In this document: one piece after another, positions 1 to 12,369 of the stretch | Layout of the letters: each line of letters starts with the position of its first letter | How positions within the stretch are numbered: position 1 is the stretch's first letter | Origin: Massilia sp. Bi118 | GTDB taxonomy: Bacteria; Pseudomonadota; Gammaproteobacteria; Burkholderiales; Burkholderiaceae_D | Length of the DNA stretch: 64,000 nucleotides | Direction: 5' to 3' | NCBI RefSeq assembly: GCF_918697865.1 | Contig: NZ_CAKKMV010000009.1 | Coordinates: 62,001-126,000 of the forward strand | The notes under the pieces: model-generated | The model's input: the letters and a program-made list of their open reading frames with translations, nothing else | Told to the model about the DNA's origin: nothing | Database searches by the model: none | Made by a program: the position numbers and the translations under genes

Positions 1-339
1 GCGGGTCTCGGCATAGTTCAGGACGTAGTTGGGCGGATCGTAGCTCATCGCGACGGCGACGAATTCCAGGCCCTGCCCCTTGAACTTGTTGTAGGTGTCG
101 ACCATCTGCGGCATCTCCTTCACGCAGGTGGCGCAGGAGGTTGCCCAGAAATTGACCATCACGACCTTGCCGCGCAAGTCCTGCGAGCTGATCTTCTGGC
201 CGTCGATGCTGATGAAGGTGACGTCGGGTGCCTGCTGGCGGCTGAAGACGGCGACGCCGGCGCCGCAGGCCACCGCGATCGCGACGGCGCCGAAGGTGAG
301 CAGCTTGATGCGGGAACGGTTCGGGCGCGAGGCGGTCAT
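1..339 (-). CDS. TlpA-like thioredoxin-fold protein (3' end outside window)
   Basis: The reading frame runs leftward from an ATG at 339 and leaves the window without a stop, so only the first 113 residues are visible. A hydrophobic N-terminal segment (about residues 11-32) looks like a membrane anchor or signal. A thioredoxin-fold start follows, with the motif FWATSCATC; the redox cysteines are C69 and C72. Proteins of the TlpA/ResA/AhpC-TSA family act in the periplasm as thiol-disulfide reductases, for example in cytochrome c maturation. The specific partner cannot be told from this fragment. Confidence 0.85.
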   Translation of the reverse strand, partial: MTASRPNRSRIKLLTFGAVAIAVACGAGVAVFSRQQAPDVTFISIDGQKISSQDLRGKVVMVNFWATSCATCVKEMPQMVDTYNKFKGQGLEFVAVAMSYDPPNYVLNYAETR

Positions 340-407
340 GGCTTCATCTCATCCGTGAAAGGGCGACGAACTATTTTATATCGTCCGCCGCCACTCGGTT
401 TGAAGTG

Positions 408-1629
<1,222 letters not shown>

Positions 1630-1683
1630 TTATAGTGCAGCGGCAAGGTCTACCGCGCAAGTGGGATAAAAATTGCTTACATT

Positions 1684-2046
1684 TCAGGCGGCTTCGATGG
1701 CGTTCCGTAACCATTCCAGCTGGACGCCATCGATGGCGACGACGTCGATGCGGCAGGGCGGCAGGCGCCTGAAACGCTGCAAATACACCTGGGCGGCGCG
1801 CAGGATACGGCGGATTTTTGCCGGTGTGATGCTGGCGGCGGCCCCGCCGCGGCTACGGTCGGCGCGCTGGCGCACCTCGACGAAGACCAGGGTCTCGCCC
1901 TCGCGCATGACCAGGTCGATCTCACCCAATTTACACCGGAAGTTCGCTTCGATCAGCACTAAACCGTGGCGTTGAAGATACGCCAGCGCCGATTCTTCCC
2001 CTTTTCGACCCTGTTCCTGCTTTTGCGACAGGCGGGCCGGCCACAT
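1684..2046 (-). CDS. yraN: YraN family (UPF0102) endonuclease-fold protein
   Basis: The 120-aa product has the UPF0102 layout: G..GE..A..YL near the N-terminus, then N-F-R...GEIDLV and VFVEVR (a PD-(D/E)XK-like nuclease core with GEIDL and EV.R). No biochemical function is firmly established for the family. The gene follows the lpoA-like gene with a 1-bp gap and precedes diaA, the conserved arrangement. Confidence 0.9.
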   Translation of the reverse strand: MWPARLSQKQEQGRKGEESALAYLQRHGLVLIEANFRCKLGEIDLVMREGETLVFVEVRQRADRSRGGAAASITPAKIRRILRAAQVYLQRFRRLPPCRIDVVAIDGVQLEWLRNAIEAA

Positions 2047-2047
2047 C

Positions 2048-3328
2048 TCAGGGCCCCGCGTCGACGGGTTCGAAATTGCCGTTGCGGTAGACGGCCATGG
2101 CTTCGCGCCGCTGCAGCCGCGGCTCCCTGGGGTCCACCTCCAGGCGGCCGGTGACGCCGTCGATGACGAAGGGGCCGCCCGGCCGCAGCGCCAGTTCGCG
2201 CGCGACCAGGAAAGCGTCGATGCCGAGGGCGTACAGGCGGCTCATGGTCAACGGCTGTTCGGCCTCGGGTGGGCGCGGGTAAACCATCACCGCGCGGTGG
2301 TCCGGGCGCACCAGCCAGGGCAGGTCGACCACGCGCAGGCCTTCCAGCTCGCCGATCGCCGCGCCGGGGGCCGCGCGGCCCGGATTGCCGGCGCTGCCGG
2401 TGTAGCAGGGAATCGTGGTGCCGGTCTGGGCGCGCACCTGGCGCAGCTCGACCACGTCGAGCGCGGCGAACAGCAGCTCGGGCGGATCGACGTCCAGGCG
2501 CGCCTTCAGGTCGCCGATCAGGGCCTGGTCGACGCGGCCTTCGGTGGAGGGGACGTTGAAACGCTGGCCCGTATGGCCGAGCTCGTTCCAGCGCGCCTCG
2601 AAGGCGGCCGCCGCACGCTGGGCCCAAGGCGCGTTACCGGTGAGGATCAGCACCCGGCCTTGCGGATGCTCGCGCGCCGCCCATTCGGCGGCTTGCCTGG
2701 CCTCGTCCTCGATCGAGAGACCGGCGACCAGCATGCCGCGTGGCAGGTTTCCGCGTGGCTCGGGATGGTTCAGGGCAACGGTCGTGCGGCTGACGCCGCC
2801 GCCGGTGGCCAGCGCGCTGACGGCGGGGCGGGCCAATGGGCCGACCACGACCTCGTGCGAGGCGGCGGCGTCGGCATAGGAAGCGAGCGTGCCGCCGGTG
2901 CTGTCGTCGGTGGTCACGAGGTCGACCGCGATGCCGGCGCCGTCGCGCTCGACGCTGGCCATGAAGCCGGCGCGCACCGCTGCGGCGGCACCGCCCAGGC
3001 TGGAGGAATTCATCGGCAGCAGCAGGGCAATACGGACCGGGCCGGCGCCCCTGGCGGCGGGCGCGGTGCCGGCCCGGGCTTCCTGGCCCGGCAGCAGGAT
3101 GGGCGCGGTATGCACCGGCGAGGTTTCCACTTCGCGCGGCGGCGGCACATAGGCCGGCGCGCGCGCGGGCTCGGGTTCCGGGCAGGCGTAATCGCCGCTG
3201 CGGGGACTTGTGTTTGCGCCCTTGGGCGCGCACAATCCCTGCGGCTCGTCCAGGCTTACCGTGCTGCAGCCGGCCAGCAGCAGGAATGTCAGTCCCGCGC
3301 CCAGCGCTTTCAGTTTTTTAATCAGCAT
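2048..3328 (-). CDS. LppC/LpoA-like penicillin-binding protein activator lipoprotein
   Basis: This 426-aa lipoprotein starts at 3328 with a signal peptide ending in the lipobox LLLAGC. The body has the periplasmic-binding-protein fold of the LppC family (IALLLPMNSS, then VVGPLARPAV and VLILTGNAPW). In E. coli LpoA activates PBP1A from the outer membrane; this homologue lacks the N-terminal TPR half of E. coli LpoA and is only the LppC part. ATG codons upstream at 3340 and 3349 would run into rsmI and are less likely. Its start codon lies 10 bp from the divergent rsmI start. Confidence 0.85.
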   Translation of the reverse strand: MLIKKLKALGAGLTFLLLAGCSTVSLDEPQGLCAPKGANTSPRSGDYACPEPEPARAPAYVPPPREVETSPVHTAPILLPGQEARAGTAPAARGAGPVRIALLLPMNSSSLGGAAAAVRAGFMASVERDGAGIAVDLVTTDDSTGGTLASYADAAASHEVVVGPLARPAVSALATGGGVSRTTVALNHPEPRGNLPRGMLVAGLSIEDEARQAAEWAAREHPQGRVLILTGNAPWAQRAAAAFEARWNELGHTGQRFNVPSTEGRVDQALIGDLKARLDVDPPELLFAALDVVELRQVRAQTGTTIPCYTGSAGNPGRAAPGAAIGELEGLRVVDLPWLVRPDHRAVMVYPRPPEAEQPLTMSRLYALGIDAFLVARELALRPGGPFVIDGVTGRLEVDPREPRLQRREAMAVYRNGNFEPVDAGP

Positions 3329-3338
3329 CCGTTCCCCC

Positions 3339-4247
3339 ATGACCGCCATTCAGTCCAGCCAGATCGCCCAATTGCCCGTCCTGGGTGAGGCAGCCCAGCA
3401 GTCCTATCCTACCGCAACGCTTTACGTGGTGGCCACACCGATCGGCAATGTCACCGACATCACCCTGCGCGCCCTGCATGTGCTCCTGATCGCCGACGTC
3501 GTCGCCTGCGAGGACACGCGCAAGACCGGCGCCCTGCTGACGCGCTTTGGCCTGAACAAGCAGATGGTGGCGGCGCACCAGCACAACGAACGCGAAGCGG
3601 CCGAAAAGCTGATCCAGCGCTTGCTCGCTGGCGAGCGCGTGGCGCTGGTGTCGGACGCCGGCACACCGGCCGTGTCGGACCCCGGCGCGCGCATCGTCGA
3701 CGCCGTGCGCAAGGCCGGCCTGCAAGTGGTGCCGGTGCCCGGCGCCTCGGCGTCGGTCGCGGCGCTGTCGGCCAGCGGCTTCGTGAACGACCGCTTCCAT
3801 TTTGTCGGATTCCTGCCGGCCAAGGCGAAGCAGCGCGAAACGGAACTGGCCCAGCTCAAGCTCGACACCTCGACCCTCGTGATCTATGAGGCGCCGCACC
3901 GGATCACCGACTGCGTCGAGGCATTGGCGGCGGTATTCGAGCCGACCCGCCAGGTCGTGTTCGCGCGCGAGCTGACCAAGATGTTCGAAGAAATCCACCG
4001 CTGCCCGCTGAGCGAGGCGCTGGCCTGGGTCAAGGCCGACCAGCACCGCGAACGCGGCGAATTCGTGGTGCTGGTCGAAGGCGCGGCGCCGTCGGCAGAC
4101 GAAGGGGAGCTTGATGCCGAGCGGATTTTGCAGATCCTGCTGACGGAGTGCTCGGTGAAGCAGGCGGCGAATCTGGCGGCGCAGATTACGGGGCGGAAGA
4201 AGAATGCACTGTATGAAAGGGCCCTGCAAATCAAGGGTGACGCTTAA
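3339..4247 (+). CDS. rsmI: 16S rRNA (cytidine1402-2'-O)-methyltransferase RsmI
   Basis: The 302-aa protein carries the tetrapyrrole-methylase fold used by RsmI: VATPIGNVTDITLRAL, ACEDTRKTGALL and LVSDAGTPAVSDPG, all diagnostic. RsmI methylates the ribose of C1402 in 16S rRNA with SAM. The start at 3339 is chosen because it gives the usual short N-terminal extension; the open frame continues upstream into the divergent lpoA-like gene. A REP palindrome follows directly after the stop. Confidence 0.95.
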   Translation: MTAIQSSQIAQLPVLGEAAQQSYPTATLYVVATPIGNVTDITLRALHVLLIADVVACEDTRKTGALLTRFGLNKQMVAAHQHNEREAAEKLIQRLLAGERVALVSDAGTPAVSDPGARIVDAVRKAGLQVVPVPGASASVAALSASGFVNDRFHFVGFLPAKAKQRETELAQLKLDTSTLVIYEAPHRITDCVEALAAVFEPTRQVVFARELTKMFEEIHRCPLSEALAWVKADQHRERGEFVVLVEGAAPSADEGELDAERILQILLTECSVKQAANLAAQITGRKKNALYERALQIKGDA

Positions 4248-4250
4248 ATC

Positions 4251-4333
4251 GTCGTCCCCGCGAAGGCGGGGATCCAAGTTGCACGCGTTTCGACGGCTCA
4301 TGAAACTTGGATTCCCGCCTGCGCGGGAATGAC
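4251..4333. repeat. REP palindrome pair, class A
   Basis: Two inverted REP units (GTCGTCCCCGCGAAGGCGGGG and a mirrored TTCCCGCCTGCGCGGGAATGAC) flank a short spacer containing CAAGTT...AACTTGG, so the whole block can fold into a long hairpin. It lies between the convergent rsmI and the next gene. Near-identical copies occur at 9197-9284 and 22057-22143. Confidence 0.9.
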
Positions 4334-4343
4334 AATTCAGGCG

Positions 4344-4979
4344 CTACCACTTGCACCCACTATCCTTCTTATCCATCGCCAGAAAGATCGGCGCCAGCAA
4401 TCCCCCCGGCACCCCATCCTTGCAATCCGGCCGCTTCGCCTCCTTGATGCCCCGCTCCAGTTTCGATTCGGTCTGCAAAGGCGGTGGCGGCAAGCGTTCC
4501 AGCGCGGTGCCCACCTTGGCCGGATCCGGCTCGTTCGCCACCTTGCGGGCGACATTGCGCGCAGCGTCCAGATTGAAGCGCGGCGTGTCTCTGGATGCCG
4601 TATCCGCAGGCGGCGGCGTTTCGACGGCAAAGGGTTTTTCTTCCGAAGCCGGCTGCGGCTGTACGGCGATGATGCGGCGTGGTGTGCGTGGCGCAGGTGC
4701 GCGCGACGCCGGTGCCGGCCTGGCTGGCGTCTCGGCCTGTTTCGGGGGCTGCACGGGTTCAGTCACCGGCGGCGTCTCCGGTGCGACCTGCAGGCGCACG
4801 GTGAGCGGTTCGCTGACGGCTGCGGGCAAGGCCGCCGGCTGCGGCTGGCGGTAAATGGCCAGCAACAACGCGTGCACGGCCACCGAGATGGCGATGCCCG
4901 CCGCCACGCGTGTCGTGGTCTTACGGTCAGGCAGGCTCGTCAAGCCGGTATTCGAAAATCCGTCGATTACAGCATTCAT
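4344..4979 (-). CDS. Proline-rich single-pass membrane protein, function unknown
   Basis: The product has 211 aa. Residues about 22-42 form one hydrophobic helix (AGIAISVAVHALLLAIY), followed by a long Pro/Ala-rich stretch (about 45-115) and a C-terminal part with two Cys (PDCKDG and SGCKW at the end). This resembles the topology of TonB/TolA-like periplasmic spanning proteins, but I do not see a TonB C-terminal domain. The ATG at 4979 has GGAG six bases upstream; an alternative ATG is at 4991. A function is not assigned. Confidence 0.75.
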   Translation of the reverse strand: MNAVIDGFSNTGLTSLPDRKTTTRVAAGIAISVAVHALLLAIYRQPQPAALPAAVSEPLTVRLQVAPETPPVTEPVQPPKQAETPARPAPASRAPAPRTPRRIIAVQPQPASEEKPFAVETPPPADTASRDTPRFNLDAARNVARKVANEPDPAKVGTALERLPPPPLQTESKLERGIKEAKRPDCKDGVPGGLLAPIFLAMDKKDSGCKW

Positions 4980-5079
4980 GTGCAGCTCCATCGATTCCTG
5001 TGCCGGAAAGCCTCAACCGCGCACATTCGCAGGCGCTTTCCTTGACCGCGAGCGCCGCGGAAGTTATGATGGCTGTCTT

Positions 5080-5156
<77 letters not shown>

Positions 5157-5166
5157 AGTATACCGA

Positions 5167-5198
5167 AAAGGCCGACAGTGAAAGCTGTCGGCCTTTTT
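5167..5198 (+). terminator. Rho-independent terminator after tRNA-Pro
   Basis: An 11-bp GC-rich inverted repeat, AAGGCCGACAG with CTGTCGGCCTT, and a 6-nt loop are followed by a T run. It starts about 10 bp after the tRNA CCA end. Confidence 0.85.
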
Positions 5199-5227
5199 CA
5201 TTTCCGCGTGGCGATGACGTTTGTGTC

Positions 5228-5248
5228 GTGGGCTCCCCGAGCCCACGT
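5228..5248. repeat. Short perfect inverted repeat
   Basis: CGTGGGCT and AGCCCACG are separated by CCCCG, between the tRNA terminator and the end of liuE. It could act as a leftward terminator for liuE or be a small dispersed repeat; a similar GTGGGC palindrome occurs near 39740. Confidence 0.5.
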
Positions 5249-5260
5249 TCACATTACCAA

Positions 5261-6169
5261 TCAACCAGCGCGCTTCGCCAGCAAGGCATTCCCCGCACGG
5301 CTCACACCCTTGCGCCCCAGCTGCTGCGAAATGAAGGCGCCCGCATCGACCACCTGGTCCAGGTCGATGCCGGTCGCGATGCCCAGGCCGTTCAACATGT
5401 AAACCACGTCTTCGGTGGCGACGTTGCCGGTTGCGCCCTTCGCGTACGGGCAGCCGCCCAGGCCGGACACCGACGAATGGAAGATGGACACGCCCACTTC
5501 CAGGCTGGCGTAAATATTCGCCAGCGCCTGGCCGTAGGTATCGTGGAAGTGGCCGGAGATACCGTCCAGCCGGAACGCGCGCGCCGCCGTCTCCATCACC
5601 GCCTGCGTCTTGCGCGGGGTCGAGACGCCGATCGTGTCGGCGATGTCGATCTCGTCGCAGCCCAGGTCACGCATGCGCGCCACCACGTCGGCGACGGCGT
5701 CCAGCGGCACTTCGCCCTGGTAGGGGCAGCCGAAGGAGCAGCTGATGCTGCCGCGCAGGCGCAGGCCGCGCTCCTTGGCGGCCTTCGCGACCGCTTCGAA
5801 GCGCGCGATCGATTCGGCGATCGAGCAGTTGATGTTCTTTTGCGAGAAGGCTTCCGAGGCCGAGCCGAAGATCACGACTTCATCGGCTTTACTTGCGAGC
5901 GCCGCCTCGAAACCCTGCATGTTCGGCGTCAGCGCGGAATAGAGGGTGCCCGGGCGGCGGGCGATGCCGGCCATGACCTCCGCGCTGGTGGCCATCTGCG
6001 GCACCCATTTCGGCGAGACGAAGGAAGCCGCCTCGATGTTCGTAAAACCGGCGCGCGACAGGCGGTCGACCAGCTCGATTTTTACGGCGGCGGAGACGTT
6101 CTCTTTTTCGTTCTGCAGGCCGTCGCGCGGGCCGACTTCGACGATTTTGACTTGTTTAGGCAGATTCAT
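5261..6169 (-). CDS. liuE: Hydroxymethylglutaryl-CoA lyase
   Basis: The 302-aa enzyme splits HMG-CoA to acetoacetate and acetyl-CoA, the last step of leucine catabolism. The HMGL-like TIM barrel shows VEVGPRDGLQNE at the N-terminus, the metal ligands HFHDTYGQ, and the signature SVSGLGGCPYAKGATGN with its catalytic Cys. The ATG at 6169 is preferred; a TTG two codons upstream would also be in frame. It begins 2 bp after the ghrA-like stop, so it is part of the liu operon. Confidence 0.95.
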   Translation of the reverse strand: MNLPKQVKIVEVGPRDGLQNEKENVSAAVKIELVDRLSRAGFTNIEAASFVSPKWVPQMATSAEVMAGIARRPGTLYSALTPNMQGFEAALASKADEVVIFGSASEAFSQKNINCSIAESIARFEAVAKAAKERGLRLRGSISCSFGCPYQGEVPLDAVADVVARMRDLGCDEIDIADTIGVSTPRKTQAVMETAARAFRLDGISGHFHDTYGQALANIYASLEVGVSIFHSSVSGLGGCPYAKGATGNVATEDVVYMLNGLGIATGIDLDQVVDAGAFISQQLGRKGVSRAGNALLAKRAG

Positions 6170-6171
6170 TT

Positions 6172-7101
6172 TCAATATCCCCGGTTGCGGTCGACCACGT
6201 CGGCGACGTGCTCGCCCTGTTCGAGCAGTGTGATCTTGTGCGCGATCTGGCGCACGGCTTCCTCGCGGATCGTGAGCGCCGAGATGTGCGGCGTGATGGT
6301 GATGCGCGGCTCGCTCCAGAACGGATGCGGCGCCGGCAGCGGTTCGTTGCGGAACACGTCCAGCGTGGCGCCCGCGATATGGCCGGAGCGGATCAGCGCG
6401 AGCAGGTCCGGCTCGGCGACCTGGGCGCCGCGCGCGACGTTGATGACGTAGGCGCCTTCGGGCAGCGCCGAAAGCCGCGCGCGGTCCAGCAGGTTATTGG
6501 TCTCCGGCGTCAGCGGCAGCATGCTGACCAGCACGCGCGTGCCGCGCAAGAAGTCGTCGAGCGCGTCCATGCCGGCAAAGCAGTCCACGCCAGGCAGATC
6601 CTTGGCCGTGCGGCTCCAGCCGCGCACCGGAAAACCGAGCTGGCGCAGCGCCTGCACCACCGGGATGCCGAGTTTGCCGAGCCCCAGCACGCCGACCGTG
6701 AATTCTTCCTTTTTACGCGCGGCCAGCGGATTCCACATGCCCTGGCGCGCCTGCTGCTCGTACTCGTCGAAGCGGCGGAAGTAGCGCAGCACCGCATACG
6801 CGACATACTCCGCCATCTGCTCGCCCATGCCGGCGTCGCCGAGGCGGATCACCGGTACGTCGGGTAGCGCGTCGCCGAATTTCAGGATGGCGTCGACGCC
6901 CGCGCCCATCAGGAAGATCGCTTTTACACGCGACAGCTGGTCGAGCAGGGCCGGCACGGGCGCCCACAGGACCGCGTAGTCGCAGGCGTCGAGGCTTTGT
7001 CCCTCTTGCCAGGTGACCGTCTCGGCCTGCGGCAGCGCCTGCGCGAAATCGCGCGCCCACGGCTCGATCACGCCGTCGCCGCGGTACAGGAGGATGCGCA
7101 T
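6172..7101 (-). CDS. ghrA: Glyoxylate/hydroxypyruvate reductase A-type D-2-hydroxyacid dehydrogenase
   Basis: This 309-aa protein has the GhrA pattern: a short N-terminal catalytic part, a Rossmann motif VGVLGLGKLGIPV, then GAYVINVARGAQV with the substrate-binding Arg, DVFRNEPLP and the catalytic HISALT His. GhrA enzymes reduce glyoxylate or hydroxypyruvate with NADPH in the cytoplasm. It lies between liuD and liuE with gaps of 9 and 2 bp, so it is co-transcribed with leucine catabolism; why is unclear. A different 2-ketoacid substrate is possible. Confidence 0.85.
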   Translation of the reverse strand: MRILLYRGDGVIEPWARDFAQALPQAETVTWQEGQSLDACDYAVLWAPVPALLDQLSRVKAIFLMGAGVDAILKFGDALPDVPVIRLGDAGMGEQMAEYVAYAVLRYFRRFDEYEQQARQGMWNPLAARKKEEFTVGVLGLGKLGIPVVQALRQLGFPVRGWSRTAKDLPGVDCFAGMDALDDFLRGTRVLVSMLPLTPETNNLLDRARLSALPEGAYVINVARGAQVAEPDLLALIRSGHIAGATLDVFRNEPLPAPHPFWSEPRITITPHISALTIREEAVRQIAHKITLLEQGEHVADVVDRNRGY

Positions 7102-7110
7102 GGTCTCCTC

Positions 7111-9156
<2,046 letters not shown>

Positions 9157-9196
9157 GTGGTGTCTCGTCTGTTATTTATAAGTGTTAGCTCTAGAA

Positions 9197-9284
9197 CGTC
9201 GTCCCCGCGCAGGCGGGGATCCAAGTTCTGTCGGCGTTTCGACTGCTCATGCAAACTTGGGTCCCCGCCTGCGCGGGGACGACG
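9197..9284. repeat. REP palindrome pair, class A
   Basis: Mirrored REP units CGTCGTCCCCGCGCAGGCGGGG and GTCCCCGCCTGCGCGGGGAC surround CAAGTT...AAACTTGG. The spacer shares GTTTCGACTGCTCATG with the copy at 4251 (GACGG there). It sits in the 134-bp gap between bioB and liuD within an otherwise tight operon and could modulate read-through or mRNA stability. Confidence 0.9.
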
Positions 9285-9290
9285 GGGGTT

Positions 9291-10319
9291 TTAACAACCG
9301 CAACTTTCCTTCTGCACCGACTCCAGCATCGCCGAGCGCGTCTTCAAACCCAGCTTCTCCAGCAGCGCACGGTCATCGTTCGCTTCCGGGTTATCGGTGG
9401 TCAGCAGCTTGTCGCCGTAGAAGATGGAATTCGCGCCGGCCATGAAGCACATCGCCTGCACCGCTTCGCCCAGCTCGCGCCGGCCAGCGGATAAACGCAC
9501 GCGCGCCTTCGGCATGGTGATGCGGGCGACGGCGATGGTGCGCACGAATTCGATCGGGTCCAGCGGCGGCAAGCCGTGCAGCGGCGTGCCTTCGACCTGC
9601 ACCAGGTGGTTGATCGGCACCGATTCCGGATACGGGTTCATGTTGGCCAGCTGGGCGATCAGGCCGGCGCGCTGCGAGCGGGTCTCGCCCATGCCGACGA
9701 TGCCGCCGCAGCAGATTTTTAAACCCGCATTACGCACGCGGCCCAGGGTGTCCAGGCGGTCGTTGTATTCGCGGGTCGAGATCACGTCGCCATAGAAATC
9801 CGGCGAGGTGTCGATGTTGTGGTTGTAGTAGTCCAGGCCCGCGTTCTTGAGCTGCTCGGCCTGGCCTGCTTCCAGCATGCCGAGGGTGGCGCAGGTTTCC
9901 ATGCCCAGCGCCTTCACGCCGCGCACCATGGCTTCGACCTTTTCCATGTCGCGCTCTTTCGGGCTGCGCCAGGCGGCGCCCATGCAGAAGCGGGTCGCAC
10001 CCTTGGACTTGGCTTCGGCGGCTGCCGCCAGCACGGTGTCCAGTTCGAGGATCTTCTTGGCTTCGACGCCGGTGTCGTAGCGCGCCGCCTGCGGGCAGTA
10101 GCCGCAGTCTTCTTCGCAGCCGCCGGTCTTGATCGACAGCAGGGTGGCCAGTTCGACGTCGCCGTCGGGGAAGTTGGCGCGGTGGGCCTGCTGGGCGCGG
10201 AACATCAACTCCGGCAGCGGCAGCTCGAACAGGGCCAGCACGTCGGCCAGCGGCCAGGTGGCGTCCTTCGGCAGCGAGGCCGGGGTCGCGGGCGGGTGGA
10301 GGGTGACGACTTGGGTCAT
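9291..10319 (-). CDS. bioB: Biotin synthase
   Basis: This 342-aa radical-SAM enzyme inserts sulfur into dethiobiotin. The [4Fe-4S] cluster motif is C68-x3-C72-x2-C75 ([12 protein letters not shown]), followed by FCMGAAWR and the [2Fe-2S] region with YNHNIDTSP and RLSAGR. The start at 10319 gives the normal N-terminus; the frame is open for 15 further codons. It is the last bio gene, 23 bp after bioD, and is followed by liuD. Confidence 0.97.
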   Translation of the reverse strand: MTQVVTLHPPATPASLPKDATWPLADVLALFELPLPELMFRAQQAHRANFPDGDVELATLLSIKTGGCEEDCGYCPQAARYDTGVEAKKILELDTVLAAAAEAKSKGATRFCMGAAWRSPKERDMEKVEAMVRGVKALGMETCATLGMLEAGQAEQLKNAGLDYYNHNIDTSPDFYGDVISTREYNDRLDTLGRVRNAGLKICCGGIVGMGETRSQRAGLIAQLANMNPYPESVPINHLVQVEGTPLHGLPPLDPIEFVRTIAVARITMPKARVRLSAGRRELGEAVQAMCFMAGANSIFYGDKLLTTDNPEANDDRALLEKLGLKTRSAMLESVQKESCGC

Positions 10320-10342
10320 GTTTGCATCCTTGTTTTGGTGTT

Positions 10343-11167
10343 TCAGGAACGCGCGGACGGCCATCCCGGCACGCCCGCGAGCTCGATATAGGCCGCTGCA
10401 TCGGCGGCCGATGGTTGGTCCAGGCGCGGCACGCGGCCCAGCAGGGGCGCGGGCATGCGCTGTTCGAGTGCGGCCACGTTCTCGTCGGCGAAGCGCATGT
10501 CGGGGTCGACCTGGTTGGCGACCCAGCCGGCCAGCACCAGGCCGCGCGCGACGATCGCCTCGGCGGTCAGCAGCGCGTGGTTGATGCAGCCGAGGCGCAG
10601 GCCGACCACCATGATCACCGGCAGGTTGAGCTGCACGGCCAGGTCGGCGCTGTCGAATTCCTCGGAGAAGGGCACGCAGAAGCCGCCCACGCCTTCGACC
10701 ACGGTGGCGTCGGAGGCGCCCAGGATCTCGGCATAAGCGGTCAGGATCGGCACCGGCTCGATGCGCACGCCTTCCAGTTCCGCCGCGATGTGCGGGGCGC
10801 AGGGTTCGCGCAGCATGAAGGGCGTGGTGATGTGCTGCGGCAGGTGCACGTTGCCGGCGGCGCGCAGCATGGCGGCGTCTTCGTTGTGCAGCTCGCCGTC
10901 GCGTTCCTCGGCGCCGGCCGCAATCGGTTTCATGCCGCAGGCGCGCTGGCCGTGCTGCACCAGCTTGTGCAGGATCGCGGCGGAGATCAGGGTCTTGCCG
11001 ATCTCGGTATCGGTGCCGGTGACGAAGCAGGCGAAGCGGGTCGGCACGCCCTCGGCCGCCAGCGGGGCCGGGATGGCGGCGACAGCGGGTGCGCTGGCCG
11101 TCATCGGCTCCGCGTAGCCGACTTCAGGCTGCGCGCCGCCCGGTTGTTCGGGATCGTTGAGGCTCAT
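10343..11167 (-). CDS. bioD: Dethiobiotin synthetase
   Basis: The 274-aa enzyme closes the ureido ring of dethiobiotin with ATP and CO2. The P-loop is GTDTEIGKT, followed by KPIAAG and VEGVGGF. It is longer than typical BioD (about 225-240 aa) because about 45 Ala/Pro-rich residues precede the P-loop. The start at 11167 is preferred because it overlaps the bioF stop by 4 bp; an internal ATG at 11104 could also serve. Confidence 0.95.
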   Translation of the reverse strand: MSLNDPEQPGGAQPEVGYAEPMTASAPAVAAIPAPLAAEGVPTRFACFVTGTDTEIGKTLISAAILHKLVQHGQRACGMKPIAAGAEERDGELHNEDAAMLRAAGNVHLPQHITTPFMLREPCAPHIAAELEGVRIEPVPILTAYAEILGASDATVVEGVGGFCVPFSEEFDSADLAVQLNLPVIMVVGLRLGCINHALLTAEAIVARGLVLAGWVANQVDPDMRFADENVAALEQRMPAPLLGRVPRLDQPSAADAAAYIELAGVPGWPSARS

Positions 11168-12369
11168 GCTGCGCTCCTTTCCAGCTGGTGTTCAAATGCA
11201 TTGAGCGTGGCAGCCAGCCGCGCCACTTCGTCTTCCGTATGTGCGGCGCACAGGGTCACGCGCAGGCGCGCGGTGCCCGGCGCCACGGTCGGCGGACGAA
11301 TTGCCGGCACCCACAGGCCCTGCTCGTGCAGGCGGCTCGCCACATATAAAGCTTCGTCGTTGCCGCCGATGACGATGGGCTGGATTGCCGTGTGCGACAG
11401 CGGGCGCTGCCAGCGTTTCAGTTTCAGTTGGTCGTCGAGCAGCGCAATCAGCCGGTTCAGGTGCGCCCGGCGTGCGGCGCCTTCCTCGCTCTCGATGATG
11501 TCCAGGCTGGCCAGCAGCGCATGCGCCAGCGCCGGCGGCGCCGCGGTCGTGTAGATATAGGGGCGGGCGCGCTGGATCATCAGCTCGACCACCGATGCAT
11601 GGGCCGCGATGAAGGCGCCGCCGACGCCGGCCGCCTTGCCCAGCGTGCCGACGTACACCAGATTCGGCGAGCGCAGACCGAAGTGCTCGAGGGCGCCGCG
11701 GCCGTGCGCGCCCAGCACGCCGAAGCCGTGGGCATCGTCGACCACCAGCCAGGCGCCGTGGCGCTCGCACAGGGCCAGCAATGCCGGCAGTGGCGCCAGG
11801 TCGCCATCCATGCTGAACACGCTGTCGGTGACGACGATTTTTGCACTTGCATTGCTGGCGATGAGTTGCGCTTCCAGCGCCGCCACGTCGCCGTGCGGGT
11901 AGACCGTGACGCCGGCCCGCGCCAGGCGGGCGCCGTCGATCAGGGACGCATGGTTCAGCGCCTCCGAGAAGATCATCGCGCTCGGATCGCTGCCCAGCGC
12001 GGTCAGCACGGCCAGGTTGGCCATGTAGCCGGTGCAGAAGTAGAGCGCGCGCGCATCGACCAGGTGCGGCGCCTCGAAGGCAGCCAGGCGCTCTTCCAGC
12101 AGCGCGTGCGCGCGGCTGTGGCCCGACACCAGGTGCGAGGCGCCGCTGCCGGCGCCGTACAGTTCCGCGCCTTCGCGCAGGGCCGCGACCACGCGCGGGT
12201 GCGCGGCCAGGCCCAGGTAGTCGTTGCTGCAGAAGGCCAGCATGGGGCGGCCGTCCACCAGCTGGCGCGGCGCCGTGGGCGAGTCGGCGGTACGGCGGCG
12301 GCGCGTCAGGCTTTGCGCCGCCAGCGTGTCCAGCTGGCGCTCGATGCCGGCGATCAGGTCCTGGGTCAT
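11164..12369 (-). CDS. bioF: 8-amino-7-oxononanoate synthase
   Basis: The 401-aa PLP enzyme condenses pimeloyl-ACP/CoA with alanine. Visible family motifs are [37 protein letters not shown] and the PLP-lysine region [13 protein letters not shown]. It overlaps bioA by 4 bp upstream and bioD by 4 bp downstream. Confidence 0.96.
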   Translation of the reverse strand: MTQDLIAGIERQLDTLAAQSLTRRRRTADSPTAPRQLVDGRPMLAFCSNDYLGLAAHPRVVAALREGAELYGAGSGASHLVSGHSRAHALLEERLAAFEAPHLVDARALYFCTGYMANLAVLTALGSDPSAMIFSEALNHASLIDGARLARAGVTVYPHGDVAALEAQLIASNASAKIVVTDSVFSMDGDLAPLPALLALCERHGAWLVVDDAHGFGVLGAHGRGALEHFGLRSPNLVYVGTLGKAAGVGGAFIAAHASVVELMIQRARPYIYTTAAPPALAHALLASLDIIESEEGAARRAHLNRLIALLDDQLKLKRWQRPLSHTAIQPIVIGGNDEALYVASRLHEQGLWVPAIRPPTVAPGTARLRVTLCAAHTEDEVARLAATLNAFEHQLERSAA

